This document shows, piece after piece, positions 1 through 8,695 of a stretch of DNA of 43,653 nucleotides. A program made the position numbers and the translations under genes. How positions within the stretch are numbered: position 1 is the stretch's first letter; each line of letters begins with the position of its first letter. This DNA comes from CAKOSP01 sp964369625. Lineage in GTDB: Bacteria > Bacillota_I > Bacilli_A > RF39 > UBA660. Below the pieces are notes generated by a model that saw only the letters and a program-made list of their open reading frames with translations, made no database searches and was not told where the DNA came from. Location: positions 1-43,653 of the forward strand of contig CAYJFC010000010.1 of NCBI GenBank assembly GCA_964369625.1, written 5' to 3'.

Positions 1-249
1 TGGAGTATGCCAACAAGTAAAGAAACTATAACAAATTGTAGTGGAGAAACGGTAACAGCTGATTGTTCTACTGTATTTAGAGTTGAAAAAGTAGATTGTG
101 GTTGTGCTACATTTAGAGTACTTGAAGCAAATCCAGATACTACTAGTTTATATCCATATGTTGCAACAAATTCTTTCTTCACTATGGATACAACTTGCTT
201 ATGCAGTATTAGATGTTTAAATGATACATATATAGACTGTGTATGTTAG
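1..249 (+). CDS. CotY/CotZ-like spore coat protein, C-terminal part
   Basis: The frame is already open at the first base (W-S before the first ATG at 7), so the 5' end probably lies outside the window. The visible part is cysteine-rich. It carries the family pattern FRVEKVDCGCATFRVLE followed near the end by a TCLCSIRCLND block, which corresponds to the 'FFRVEKLCDCCATL ... CFCAIQCL' end of Bacillus CotY/CotZ. Those proteins form a disulphide-linked outer coat or crust. The family match is by motif memory, so it is strong for the C-terminal half and untested for the rest. A terminator follows at once, so the gene ends its transcript. It is one of four coat-type loci in the window. Confidence 0.72.
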   Translation, partial: WSMPTSKETITNCSGETVTADCSTVFRVEKVDCGCATFRVLEANPDTTSLYPYVATNSFFTMDTTCLCSIRCLNDTYIDCVC

Positions 250-276
250 AGGTTAGTTTTTACTAACCTTTTTTAT
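250..276 (+). terminator. Rho-independent terminator after the CotY/Z-like gene
   Basis: GGTTAG (251-256) pairs with CTAACC (263-268), followed by a run of T. Confidence 0.85.
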
Positions 277-303
277 TGACAATAAATATTTCTATGTTAA
301 TAT
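276..303 (+). promoter_or_regulatory. Candidate sigma-A promoter for the 326-790 gene
   Basis: TTGACA at 276-281 and TAATAT at 298-303 with a 16-base spacer. A GGGGG ribosome site and ATG follow. Confidence 0.55.
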
Positions 304-325
304 ATTAATTAATTAAGGGGGATAA

Positions 326-790
326 ATGGAAAATTTAGAAACTTTTATTTATATTGAAACAAAAAAATTTGAAATTGCAGAAAAACTTTTAAAGGAATGC
401 GAAGATAATATCTTAAAACAAACAACTGAAAAAGAAGAAAATGAAAAAAATATTAGACATGCTATATTTAGTATATTGTCGTCTATATTTACATTAGAAT
501 TTTATTTCCGATTTTTAAATATAAGGGATGTAGAAGTGTTAAAAAATGCCATTGCATTAACTAAGTATGATATATCAGGAAAATTAATGTTATATTCTAG
601 TTTTTTATTAGAAGAAAACGAAACAAAAGAAAGTTTAACTTATGAATTTGAAAAAAATGAAAAAAATATAATTGAACTAAAATTAGATTTAATTGATGAA
701 ATAGATATTTTAACATCTAGTTATATTATAGGAATAAAACTTAGTTTACTTGAATTAAATAAAATGTCTACAGAACAAAAGCAAAAATAA
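326..790 (+). CDS. Hypothetical helical protein, 154 aa
   Basis: Not recognised. The start is supported by AAGGGGG seven bases upstream of ATG. The protein is rich in Glu, Lys, Ile and Leu and looks almost wholly alpha-helical. There is no signal peptide; one moderately hydrophobic stretch at about residues 46-60 (AIFSILSSIFTLEFYFRF) is more likely a buried helix than a membrane span. It has its own promoter and terminator, so it is a single-gene unit between a coat gene and the pcrA operon. It could be a sporulation or lineage-specific protein, but nothing in the sequence says which. Confidence 0.75.
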   Translation: MENLETFIYIETKKFEIAEKLLKECEDNILKQTTEKEENEKNIRHAIFSILSSIFTLEFYFRFLNIRDVEVLKNAIALTKYDISGKLMLYSSFLLEENETKESLTYEFEKNEKNIIELKLDLIDEIDILTSSYIIGIKLSLLELNKMSTEQKQK

Positions 791-792
791 AT

Positions 793-820
793 AAAAAAAG
801 CATGATGTATGCTTTTTTCT
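793..820 (+). terminator. Rho-independent terminator
   Basis: AAAAAAGCAT (794-803) pairs with ATGCTTTTTT (809-818) around a five-base loop. Confidence 0.85.
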
Positions 821-832
821 TTTGTATATAAA

Positions 833-841
833 TGTTATAAT
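833..841 (+). promoter_or_regulatory. Extended -10 promoter for the pcrA operon
   Basis: TGTTATAAT (TGn plus TATAAT at 836-841). No good -35 is visible because the preceding terminator T-run occupies that place. Confidence 0.6.
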
Positions 842-867
842 ATACATTATAGAAGTATGGAGGATAT

Positions 868-2955
868 ATGAATTACTTAGAAGGACTTAATGATAATCAA
901 CTAGGAGCAGCTAAACATAAAGATGGTCCTTGTTTAGTTATAGCAGGAGCTGGTTCTGGTAAAACTAAGGTTTTAACAACAAGAATAGCAAATTTAATAG
1001 GTAGTGGTATTCATTCAGGAAATATATTAGCAATTACATTTACTAATAAAGCAGCAAAAGAAATGCGTGATAGATTATATAATATAATTAGTGATAATTA
1101 TGCTTTTGTTGGAACATTTCACTCTTTTGGAGTTAAAATTGTAAGAGAAAATTTTGAAAAAATGAATTTACTTAGAAATTTTTCTATTATTGATTCTGAT
1201 GATGCGAATAATGTTATAAAGAAAATAATGAAAGACAAAGGAATTGATCCTAAAGAAATTAGTCCATTTTATGTTAAAAGTAAAATTAGTTTTATAAAAA
1301 ATGAAATGTTAACAGACGCTGGAATAGATAGATACTTCAATTCCTATATAGATAAAAAAGTTGCAGAAATATATTATAAATATGAAGAAATATTGAAGAA
1401 AAACAATACAATTGATTTTGATGATTTATTAAAAAAACCAGTTGAATTATTTATAAATTATCCAGATGTATTGATGCATTATCAAGAAAGATTTAAATAC
1501 ATTTTAGTTGATGAATATCAAGATACAAATGAAGTTCAGTATAAGCTAATAAAAATGTTATCTAATAAAAATAAAAATATATTTGTAGTAGGAGATGTTA
1601 ACCAAAGTATATATGCATTTAGATTTTCTAATTATAAAAATATACTAAATTTTGAAAAAGATTTTGACAATTGTGAAGTTATAACATTAAACCAAAATTA
1701 TCGTAGTACTACCAATATTTTAATGGCCGCTAATGATGTTATAAAAAATAATGAAGAACGAAAAGATGTTGAATTATACTCCGACTTAGGTGAAGGTGTA
1801 AAAATTAAATACCATAGATCATTTAATGACCAAAGTGAAGTAGGATATATTGTTGATGAAATAAAAAATTTAACTAGTAGTGGTTATTCAAAAAAAGATA
1901 TAGCAGTATTTTATCGTACTAATGCTCAGTCACGTGGTATTGAAGAAGCGATGCTTAAAGGAAATATACCGTATAAAGTTGTTGGTAGTTTTTTCTTCTA
2001 TAAACGTAAAGAGATTAAAGATTTATTATCATATTTAAAATTAGTATCTAATAATAATGATGATATTTCTCTTGAAAGAGTTATTAATGTACCTAAAAGA
2101 GGAATAGGAACAAAAGCTGTAAGCAATTTATATAATATGGCAAATGCTAGTAATCAAAGTTTATTTGAAACTATTGATAGTGGCAAGGAATTAAAATTTA
2201 AAGAAATAATATTAGATATTATAAAAGCTAAAGAAAATTTGAGTTTAACTGAATTAATAGATTATGTTTTAGATAAAAGTGGAATGCTTAGTGAACTTGA
2301 AAATGAAAAAACATTAGAAGCAGATCTTAGAATAGAAAACTTAATGGAATTTAAAAGTATTACAGAAAATTATCAAAAAGAAACTGGTAATGTTAATTTA
2401 GAAGATTTTTTAGAAGATATATCGCTAGTAGCGGATATAACAGAACATAAAGAATATGATGATGTAGTTACTCTTATGACTATACATGGATCTAAGGGAT
2501 TAGAATTTAAAATAGTATTCATAATAGGTATGGAAGAAGGTATTTTACCTCATCAAAATTCATTATTTGATAAAAAAGAACTTGAAGAAGAAAGAAGACT
2601 TTGTTATGTTGCAATTACAAGAGCAAAAGAAAGATTATTTATAACTAATGCAGAAAAAAGAATGTTGTATGGTAAAATAAATGCTAATATACCATCGAGA
2701 TTTATAGATGAAATTAATGATTCATTAATAGAAAAAAATGAAGATAAAAAAAGAGAAATTAGTAAAATAATAAATAAAACAGTGCTATATGCAGATAATA
2801 ACTGTGAATATGCACTTGGAGATAATGTGTTTCATTCAATGTTTGGCACAGGTAAAGTTACATCAGTAGATGAAAGATTTGTTACTGTGGCTTTTGGACC
2901 AAGATTTGGTGTTAAAAAAGTGCTTAAAAATTATAAAGGTTTACAAAAAAGATAG
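868..2955 (+). CDS. pcrA: ATP-dependent DNA helicase PcrA (UvrD family)
   Basis: Superfamily 1A 3'-5' helicase of repair and plasmid replication, 695 aa (Bacillus PcrA is slightly longer). Visible motifs in order: Q-motif LNDNQLGAAKH near residue 8, Walker A AGAGSGKT with K32, motif II VDEYQDTNEVQ, motif IV QNYRST, motif V TIHGSKGLEF, and motif VI RRLCYVAITRAKERLF. The C-terminus has the FGTGKVTSVDERFVTVAF block, the Tudor-like tail that binds RNA polymerase in PcrA/UvrD. The start ATG has GGAGG seven bases upstream. It is the first gene of a tight rightward run with fic, a nucleotidyltransferase gene and ligA (gaps 9, 3 and 1 nt). The pcrA-ligA pairing is the usual Bacillota order; the two genes between are not. 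Confidence 0.97.
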   Translation: MNYLEGLNDNQLGAAKHKDGPCLVIAGAGSGKTKVLTTRIANLIGSGIHSGNILAITFTNKAAKEMRDRLYNIISDNYAFVGTFHSFGVKIVRENFEKMNLLRNFSIIDSDDANNVIKKIMKDKGIDPKEISPFYVKSKISFIKNEMLTDAGIDRYFNSYIDKKVAEIYYKYEEILKKNNTIDFDDLLKKPVELFINYPDVLMHYQERFKYILVDEYQDTNEVQYKLIKMLSNKNKNIFVVGDVNQSIYAFRFSNYKNILNFEKDFDNCEVITLNQNYRSTTNILMAANDVIKNNEERKDVELYSDLGEGVKIKYHRSFNDQSEVGYIVDEIKNLTSSGYSKKDIAVFYRTNAQSRGIEEAMLKGNIPYKVVGSFFFYKRKEIKDLLSYLKLVSNNNDDISLERVINVPKRGIGTKAVSNLYNMANASNQSLFETIDSGKELKFKEIILDIIKAKENLSLTELIDYVLDKSGMLSELENEKTLEADLRIENLMEFKSITENYQKETGNVNLEDFLEDISLVADITEHKEYDDVVTLMTIHGSKGLEFKIVFIIGMEEGILPHQNSLFDKKELEEERRLCYVAITRAKERLFITNAEKRMLYGKINANIPSRFIDEINDSLIEKNEDKKREISKIINKTVLYADNNCEYALGDNVFHSMFGTGKVTSVDERFVTVAFGPRFGVKKVLKNYKGLQKR

Positions 2956-2964
2956 GAGTATTTT

Positions 2965-4044
2965 ATGGAATTTTCTAATAAAATTGATAATACTCAAAAT
3001 AAAATTGAGCATTTATTAGATAGATATAAGTTATATGAAATAAATAATAAAAATAAATTTAATGATATGTTAAAAAGTTTAGATTATGAAAGATTTAAAA
3101 AAATGTTATCTGCTATAAATTATAATCTTAGAATTGGTGATGACAGAGAAAAAGGAATATACGATGGTGTAATGTTTGCGGATTCTTTAATATCACCACC
3201 TAATGATGTCCAAGAGGTAATACTTGAAAAAACATTTAATGCAATTAAGGAAATGGATAATGATAAATATAAAGGAGCACTTGCTTATTATGTCCTTTTA
3301 AAATTACATTTATTTGGTGATGGAAATGGTAGAACAGCAAGATTTTTTTATAGATTATTGTCTGAAGATAATTATGATATTACAAATTATTTGCAAGAAT
3401 ATAAACATGATAGTGATGATTTTAAAACTATGGATTATGATTTTGAAGAAAAAGTTGGTATAATGAATCATAAAGTTGTAGGTGCATGTGTTAGCGCGCA
3501 GCTTCTTTACAAACTGCTTAGAGAAAATAAAATACCTAATAACAATTTATTATGTAAAAATGAAATAAAAACATGGGGAGACGGTATTATGCAAAGTTAT
3601 AACTCCGTATATATTAAACCAGAAATAAAAGAAAAATTAGGTAGTGATAAAATAAGATTAATAAATATATCAATGCTTGATAATAATAGTGCTTATTCCG
3701 CTTCTGGTTTAGCTTTAGCAGTTTATTTAAATAGCAAAAATGAATTACAAAAATGGATAGAATATAACGAAAAAGAAATATCATATGCTCCAAAAGAAAT
3801 GAAAGCAGTAAGAGCAAGTAAATTTATATTTTACGTTGGTGAAGAAGAAGGACATAACTTAATGGATTCGTGGACATTAGAAGATTATTATGAATTAATT
3901 GAATTAAGAAATAAACTTAGTAAAGATTATTTAGAATGTTTAATAGATATTTTTAAAAACAGTGAATCGTATAAAATAGATGATGATATTAACGTAGCAG
4001 ATTATTTAGTTAATAATAATTTAGAAATTAGAAAGGAAAGATAA
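2965..4044 (+). CDS. Fic/DOC family protein (probable AMP-transferase)
   Basis: The Fic signature HLFGDGNGRTAR begins at H115 and matches HxFxxGNGRxxR with every key residue present (H115, F117, N121, R123), so the protein should be able to transfer AMP or a related group from a nucleotide to a target hydroxyl. Length is 359 aa: an N-terminal helical part, the Fic core at about residues 70-180, and a long C-terminal part I do not recognise. No clear (S/T)xxxE(G/N) inhibitory helix was found by eye. It starts 9 nt after pcrA with AGGAG before the ATG. No small antitoxin gene is adjacent, which argues against a simple FicT/FicA toxin pair. The target is unknown. Confidence 0.85.
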   Translation: MEFSNKIDNTQNKIEHLLDRYKLYEINNKNKFNDMLKSLDYERFKKMLSAINYNLRIGDDREKGIYDGVMFADSLISPPNDVQEVILEKTFNAIKEMDNDKYKGALAYYVLLKLHLFGDGNGRTARFFYRLLSEDNYDITNYLQEYKHDSDDFKTMDYDFEEKVGIMNHKVVGACVSAQLLYKLLRENKIPNNNLLCKNEIKTWGDGIMQSYNSVYIKPEIKEKLGSDKIRLINISMLDNNSAYSASGLALAVYLNSKNELQKWIEYNEKEISYAPKEMKAVRASKFIFYVGEEEGHNLMDSWTLEDYYELIELRNKLSKDYLECLIDIFKNSESYKIDDDINVADYLVNNNLEIRKER

Positions 4045-4047
4045 ATT

Positions 4048-4941
4048 ATGGAAAAAACTTTAGTAATAATGGCAGCAGGAATGGGTTCTAGATTTGGAGG
4101 AATTAAACAAATAGAACCTGTAGGGCCACATGGTGAAATTATAAGTGATTATAATATATATAATGCTTATAAAAATGGATTTACAAAGGTAGTATTTATT
4201 ATAAGAAAGCATTTAGAAGATGTTTTTAGAAGTGATATTATAAATAAATTTGAAGATAAGATACAAATAGAATTTGCATATCAAGAATTAGATACTGTAA
4301 ATAATGGATTTGGCGTGCCATCTAGCCGAGAAAAAATGCTGGGTACAGCGCATGCTATTATGTGTGCCAAAGAAAAAATACAGGGACCTTTTGTAGTAAT
4401 TAATGCAGATGATTTTTATGGTTCTAGTGCATTTTTAATGGCTAGTGAATTTTTAGATGAAAATAATAGTGATTATGATTATTTAAATGTAACATATCCA
4501 GCTAGTTTGGTGACTAATGAAATTAATCCAGTAAAAAGAGGCGTAAGTTTTAGTGAAAATGGAATAATTAATGAAATAGTAGAATCAGAAATTATTCAAA
4601 AAGATGGAATAGGTTATTGCACAGACATTACTAACAACAATAAATTTACAATTGATTTAAATATGGGATGTTCCATGAATTTCTTTGTTCTTAAAAGTAG
4701 TATTCTTGATATTTTTGAAAAAGAATACGAATTATTTTTAGATAGTATAGATGATAAAAAGGAATTTTTATTACCAGTTGTAATAGCAGATTATATAAAA
4801 AAAGGAATTGTTAAATTACATGAAAAACATTCAAAATCTAATTGGTATGGTATTACTTATAAAGAAGATTTAGAAGAGTTTAAAAAAGAATTAAATATAT
4901 TAATTGAAAAAGGGGAATATCCTGAAAATTTATGGGGGTAA
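4048..4941 (+). CDS. Sugar-phosphate nucleotidyltransferase (GT-A fold)
   Basis: The N-terminus VIMAAGMGSRFGGIKQ is the nucleotide-binding loop of the NTP-transferase family (GlmU, GalU and RmlA relatives). VINADDFYG at about residues 115-123 is the metal-binding Asp region, and a conserved NMGCSMNFFV segment lies near residue 207. The likely reaction is joining NTP to a sugar or choline phosphate to give an activated precursor for cell-surface glycans. It is not a classic GalU, and substrate cannot be read from sequence. It lies 3 nt after fic and ends 1 nt before ligA, so it is translated within the same operon. Confidence 0.85.
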   Translation: MEKTLVIMAAGMGSRFGGIKQIEPVGPHGEIISDYNIYNAYKNGFTKVVFIIRKHLEDVFRSDIINKFEDKIQIEFAYQELDTVNNGFGVPSSREKMLGTAHAIMCAKEKIQGPFVVINADDFYGSSAFLMASEFLDENNSDYDYLNVTYPASLVTNEINPVKRGVSFSENGIINEIVESEIIQKDGIGYCTDITNNNKFTIDLNMGCSMNFFVLKSSILDIFEKEYELFLDSIDDKKEFLLPVVIADYIKKGIVKLHEKHSKSNWYGITYKEDLEEFKKELNILIEKGEYPENLWG

Positions 4942-4942
4942 A

Positions 4943-6928
4943 ATGCAAAATATAAAAAATGAAATTATATCTTTAGTTAAAAACATTAATAAAGCTCATG
5001 AAGATTATTATGTTAATAATATATCAGTAATAACAGATAATGAATATGATAGTATGCTTAGAAGACTTAGAGAACTTGAAAACATGTATCCTGAGTTAAC
5101 TGATCCAAATAGTCCTACTAAAAAAGTAGGTGGATTAAAACTTGATAAATTTGAAAAATTTGTCCATACTGTGCCAATGCTTTCTATTGAAGATGCTTTT
5201 AATTACGATGAGTTAAGAGATTTTGACAAAAAGTTAAAGTTAATAGATAATGAAATCAATTATATATGTGAACTTAAAATAGATGGATTAAGTGTTTCTC
5301 TTCATTATGAAAAAGGAATGTTAATAAGTGGAGCTACTAGAGGTGATGGAACAACTGGTGAAAACATTACTGAAAATGTTAAAACTATTAAAAATATTCC
5401 TTTAAAATTAAAAGAAGAAATTGATATTGAAGTTCGCGGTGAAATATATATGAATAAGGCTACTTTAAAAAAACTTAATGAAGAAAGAGAAAAAAATAAA
5501 GAGCCGTTACTTCAAAATGTTAGAAACGCAGCAGCTGGATCGATAAGGCAATTAGATTCTAAAGTATGTGCTAAAAGAAATTTAGATAATTATATATATC
5601 ATTTGCCTTCAAATGATTTATATAATATTCATACCCATGAAGATGCTCTTAATTTCATGAATAAATTAGGATTTAAAGTTAATGAGAATAATTATTTAGC
5701 AAATGATATTGAAGATGTTATTAAGTACATAAAGTCAATAAGTTTAAAAAGAGATAGTTTACCTTATGAAATAGATGGTATAGTAATTAAAGTTAATAGT
5801 TTAGATAAACAAAAAGAACTAGGTTTTACAGCTAAGTACCCTAAATGGGTTAGAGCTTATAAATTTCCTGCTAAAGAGGTGTTAACTAAATTAGAAGATA
5901 TAATTTTTACTGTAGGTAGAACTGGTCAAATAACACCAAATGCAGTCCTTTCTCCAACTTTAATTATGGGTTCAACTATTTCAAGGGCAACATTACATAA
6001 TGCAGATTATATTGTGGAAAAAGATCTTAGAATTGGTGATGTAGTTTCGATTAGAAAAGCAGGAGATGTTATTCCAGAAGTAGTAGAAGCTAAATTTGAA
6101 AGAAGATCAAGTGAACTTGAAAAATTTGTCATGATAGATAAATGTCCTATATGTAGTAGTGTATTAAAAAAGCATGAAGATAAAGTAGATTTATATTGTG
6201 ATAATTTATCATGTGATGCTAGAAAAGTAAATTCTTTAATACATTTTGCTACTAGAGATGCTATGAATATCGATTCTATGGGTGAGGAAATAGTAGAAGA
6301 TTTTTATAATTTAGGATTTTTAAAAAATTATGAAGATTTTTATTTGTTATATAAACATAAAGATGAACTTATAAAAAAAGATGGTTATGGCGAAAAAAGT
6401 ATTAATAAAATATTAGAAAGTATTGAAATTTCTAAAAATAATAGTTTAGAAAAATTACTATTTGGTATAGGAATTCCTGGAATAGGTAAAAAGAAAGCAA
6501 AGGTTTTAGCAGAGCATTATGAAAATATAGATAATTTACAAAATGCAAGTTATGAAGAGTTAAAAAATATTGAAGATTTTGGAGAAATTTTAGCTAGTAA
6601 TATAATAAATTATTTTACTGATTTTAAAGAGTTAATAGATAAATTAAAAAAACATAATTTAAATATGAATTATTTAGGAGAAAAGAAAAAATTTAATGAA
6701 AAAATAACTGGAAAAAAATTTGTAATAACAGGAAGTTTTGAAAATTTAAATAGAGAAAATTTAAAAATATTTATAGAAAATAACGGTGGGAAAGTTTCAG
6801 ATAGTGTTAGTAAAAATACTGATTATTTAATAGTAGGTTTTAATGCTGGTAGTAAACTAGAAAAAGCTAATAAACTTGGCATAAGTATATTAAATGAATC
6901 AATGATAAAAGAAATTATAGACAAATAA
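4943..6928 (+). CDS. ligA: NAD-dependent DNA ligase LigA
   Basis: Seals nicks in replication and repair using NAD. I chose ATG 4943 because the mature N-terminus (HEDYYVNNISVITDNEYD, the Ia domain) begins here, with GGGGG just upstream. An in-frame ATG at 4904 lies inside the previous gene and adds residues the family lacks. Length is 661 aa, normal for LigA. Adenylation motif KIDG has K112. A four-cysteine zinc finger (CPIC ... CDNLSC) lies near residues 395-420. Helix-hairpin-helix repeats (GIGIPGIGKKKAK) and a C-terminal BRCT domain (ITGKKFVITGSF to the end) follow. Confidence 0.97.
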   Translation: MQNIKNEIISLVKNINKAHEDYYVNNISVITDNEYDSMLRRLRELENMYPELTDPNSPTKKVGGLKLDKFEKFVHTVPMLSIEDAFNYDELRDFDKKLKLIDNEINYICELKIDGLSVSLHYEKGMLISGATRGDGTTGENITENVKTIKNIPLKLKEEIDIEVRGEIYMNKATLKKLNEEREKNKEPLLQNVRNAAAGSIRQLDSKVCAKRNLDNYIYHLPSNDLYNIHTHEDALNFMNKLGFKVNENNYLANDIEDVIKYIKSISLKRDSLPYEIDGIVIKVNSLDKQKELGFTAKYPKWVRAYKFPAKEVLTKLEDIIFTVGRTGQITPNAVLSPTLIMGSTISRATLHNADYIVEKDLRIGDVVSIRKAGDVIPEVVEAKFERRSSELEKFVMIDKCPICSSVLKKHEDKVDLYCDNLSCDARKVNSLIHFATRDAMNIDSMGEEIVEDFYNLGFLKNYEDFYLLYKHKDELIKKDGYGEKSINKILESIEISKNNSLEKLLFGIGIPGIGKKKAKVLAEHYENIDNLQNASYEELKNIEDFGEILASNIINYFTDFKELIDKLKKHNLNMNYLGEKKKFNEKITGKKFVITGSFENLNRENLKIFIENNGGKVSDSVSKNTDYLIVGFNAGSKLEKANKLGISILNESMIKEIIDK

Positions 6929-6994
6929 TTTCTTTTGCTATATAATGAAATTATAAAATATAGATATACTTTATAAATTTAAGGAAGTGGTATT

Positions 6995-7360
6995 TTGAAT
7001 CCTGTTATTTATAATATTGGTAATTTTTCCTTTACCGTATCAGAATTAATATTAGTAATAGTTATTGTAACTTTATATGGAATTATCGGCGAGATAATTA
7101 ATAGAGCACATAATTTATATTATGAAAAAAGAACTTATATTTTATGGGTTCCAATAGTAAGAGATTATATAATATTTAAAATTGTATTTAATGATATAAT
7201 AGCAACTATTTTATTTTTTATTTCTCTTTATATAATGTTATTTACAAATATGAGAATATTTTTATGTTTTCAAGGAACCGTTATGTGCGCTACTATTGCA
7301 ATAGCAATATCATATTTTTCTAATTTACATCATAAAAAAAAGCTTAAAGAAAAAATTTAA
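6995..7360 (+). CDS. Small three-span membrane protein, 121 aa
   Basis: Not recognised as a named family. The start is TTG with AAGGAAGTGG upstream, and no other start is available before residue 80. Three hydrophobic segments are visible (about residues 13-35, 58-82 and 88-106), with a lysine-rich C-terminus that should face the cytoplasm. The last codons and stop lie inside a long hairpin shared with the converging gene on the other strand, so the two genes overlap by four bases. Confidence 0.7.
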   Translation: MNPVIYNIGNFSFTVSELILVIVIVTLYGIIGEIINRAHNLYYEKRTYILWVPIVRDYIIFKIVFNDIIATILFFISLYIMLFTNMRIFLCFQGTVMCATIAIAISYFSNLHHKKKLKEKI

Positions 7361-7369
7361 GCTTTTTTT
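7335..7369. terminator. Bidirectional terminator overlapping two stop codons
   Basis: A 14-bp stem, 7335-7348 with 7356-7369, has an A-run on one side and a T-run on the other, so it works on both strands. Both converging stop codons fall inside it. Confidence 0.85.
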
Positions 7370-7626
7370 GTGTAATTATCAATTTCATTTTCTATCTTAG
7401 TTTTAGCAGATTGCAATTTTGTTTTAGTTGCATCTTCAAGCTCATACCAATTATTATTATAAGCAATATAATATAAATCTTTAGAGCATTCGCTAATTGA
7501 CTTAAACATTGAATAATATTTTTTATATACTGCATCACAGCTAGATTCATTCAGTGCAGTGGCCATATTAACGGTCATTGCTTTTTCTGATGATAATATA
7601 TCAAATAAATAATATTTTTCTTCCAT
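7357..7626 (-). CDS. CotF-like spore coat family protein, 89 aa
   Basis: The pattern LFDILSSEKAMTVNMATAL followed by NNNWYELEDATKTK is that of the coat F family (B. subtilis CotF and relatives: 'D-L-L-S-S-E-K ... Y-...-A-...-E-A', then 'kGWYqlepA'), which are small helical proteins with a ferritin-like look. No signal peptide. Its ATG overlaps the stop of the upstream 69-aa gene by one base, so the two are translationally coupled. It may act in the coat or, as many CotF-like proteins do in non-sporulating relatives, elsewhere. The assignment is from motif memory. Confidence 0.6.
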   Translation of the reverse strand: MEEKYYLFDILSSEKAMTVNMATALNESSCDAVYKKYYSMFKSISECSKDLYYIAYNNNWYELEDATKTKLQSAKTKIENEIDNYTKKA

Positions 7627-7835
7627 TATTTTTCACCATTTTCAAGCATTGAACTTAATTCGTATACAAATTTAGTATGCATATCAATTAAATCTTTAAA
7701 TTTGCTTAATATAGTATTATCTGTTATATCACAAACATATAGTTTTAACTTATTTAAAATAATTAAATGCCAGTTAGCCATATCTTCAATATAAGATAGA
7801 TCTTTAGTAGATATCATTTTGGGTACGCTATTCAT
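7626..7835 (-). CDS. Small CotF-associated coat-type protein, 69 aa
   Basis: The sequence MISTKDLSYIEDMANWH, followed by a helical tail with an Asp-Met-His step, resembles the short protein that often precedes a CotF-like gene in gut Bacillota. GAAAGGAAAA lies before the ATG. It is coupled to the next gene by a TAATG overlap. It is likely a partner of that CotF-like protein. The function in the coat is inferred only. Confidence 0.55.
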   Translation of the reverse strand: MNSVPKMISTKDLSYIEDMANWHLIILNKLKLYVCDITDNTILSKFKDLIDMHTKFVYELSSMLENGEK

Positions 7836-7864
7836 AATTTTTTTCCTTTCAAAAATATTATGAA

Positions 7865-7894
7865 CAAAAAAAGAAACTATTATTCAGTTTCTTT
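7865..7894 (-). terminator. Terminator of the metallophosphoesterase transcript
   Basis: AAAGAAACT (7870-7878) pairs with AGTTTCTTT (7886-7894); read leftward it ends in a T-run. It includes the stop codon of the 7880-8695 gene. Confidence 0.75.
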
Positions 7895-8695
7895 AAGTAA
7901 ATAGTAATTAATTGATGGGGTATTGCTAAATCTAAATGGATAATCTTCAATTCCTATACCGTTTGAAACATATAAATCAGCACTATTAACTTTATAATAT
8001 CCATTAAAATATTTACTGGCGTTATCTTTTGTTATTAAAGGATTTAAAAATGGTGGATTAATAAAACCTCCTAGTGAGTGTCCACTTAAAAATAAATCTA
8101 CACCATTATTAATAGAATCTACTAAGTCAGGTTTATGAATTAATGTAATGTTATAATTAGCGTTAATACTTTCATCTTTCAAATAGCTTTCAGTTAATGA
8201 ATTAATATCCGTTATACCTGTAATAATTATTGGCTCATTACCTTCGTAAAATAAAGGATATGATTCATTATCTAGTAATAAAAAATCACTTGAATCTAGG
8301 ATTGTTTTGTAAGTGTCAACGATTTTTAAATCGTTATCTCCAAAAGATGCAAATTTATATAAAGTTGTGTCAATTGATTTTAAAGCATTAATTATATTTT
8401 CTTTTTCTTTATCACTTATTTTATATGAATCATCGATAAGATCACCAGTAAAAAATACAATATCTGGTTTTAAATTATTTATTTCTTTAACTAAGTTTTC
8501 TAATAAAGTATCTTGAGTGTAATCATTATAAAGCAAATCAGAAAAATGGACTATACTAATTCCATCAAAAGAGCTAGGGATATCTTTGTTTCCTATAGTA
8601 AACTCTTTAACTTCAAATTTATATATCGCTATATATCTAGCATATAAAACTATTGATATTATAAGTAAAATAATTATAAATATAAATTTTTTCAT
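7880..8695 (-). CDS. YkuE/YaeI-like metallophosphoesterase with eroded metal motifs
   Basis: N-terminal membrane anchor (residues 3-22), then a calcineurin-like phosphoesterase fold facing outward. The fold landmarks are recognisable, but metal ligands are altered. HFSDLLYND stands where the family has SDLHLG, so the DxH histidine is Leu. TGDLIDD is intact. FGDND replaces GNHD. LIHKPD keeps its histidine. SGHSLGGF replaces GHTHGGQ. Three of the usual ligand histidines/Asn are therefore missing, so activity is doubtful or altered. Length is 271 aa, normal for the family, and the frame is intact, so this is not a decayed gene. It overlaps the upstream CPBP gene by four bases, so the two form one operon. 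Confidence 0.8.
   Translation of the reverse strand: MKKFIFIIILLIISIVLYARYIAIYKFEVKEFTIGNKDIPSSFDGISIVHFSDLLYNDYTQDTLLENLVKEINNLKPDIVFFTGDLIDDSYKISDKEKENIINALKSIDTTLYKFASFGDNDLKIVDTYKTILDSSDFLLLDNESYPLFYEGNEPIIITGITDINSLTESYLKDESINANYNITLIHKPDLVDSINNGVDLFLSGHSLGGFINPPFLNPLITKDNASKYFNGYYKVNSADLYVSNGIGIEDYPFRFSNTPSINYYLLKETE

Noticed and set aside
3614..3817. Leftward frame of 67 codons inside the fic gene.
   Set aside because: It is a shadow of an AT-rich gene: low-complexity Leu/Ile/Tyr content and no ribosome site. The same holds for leftward frames at 11913-12098, 14713-15067, 21577-21891, 23140-23406 and 41068-41259, and rightward ones at 8313-8516, 8903-9220 and 25220-25417.
4904..4942. 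Longer LigA start at ATG 4904.
   Set aside because: It lies within the upstream gene, gives residues the family lacks, and ATG 4943 has GGGGG just upstream.
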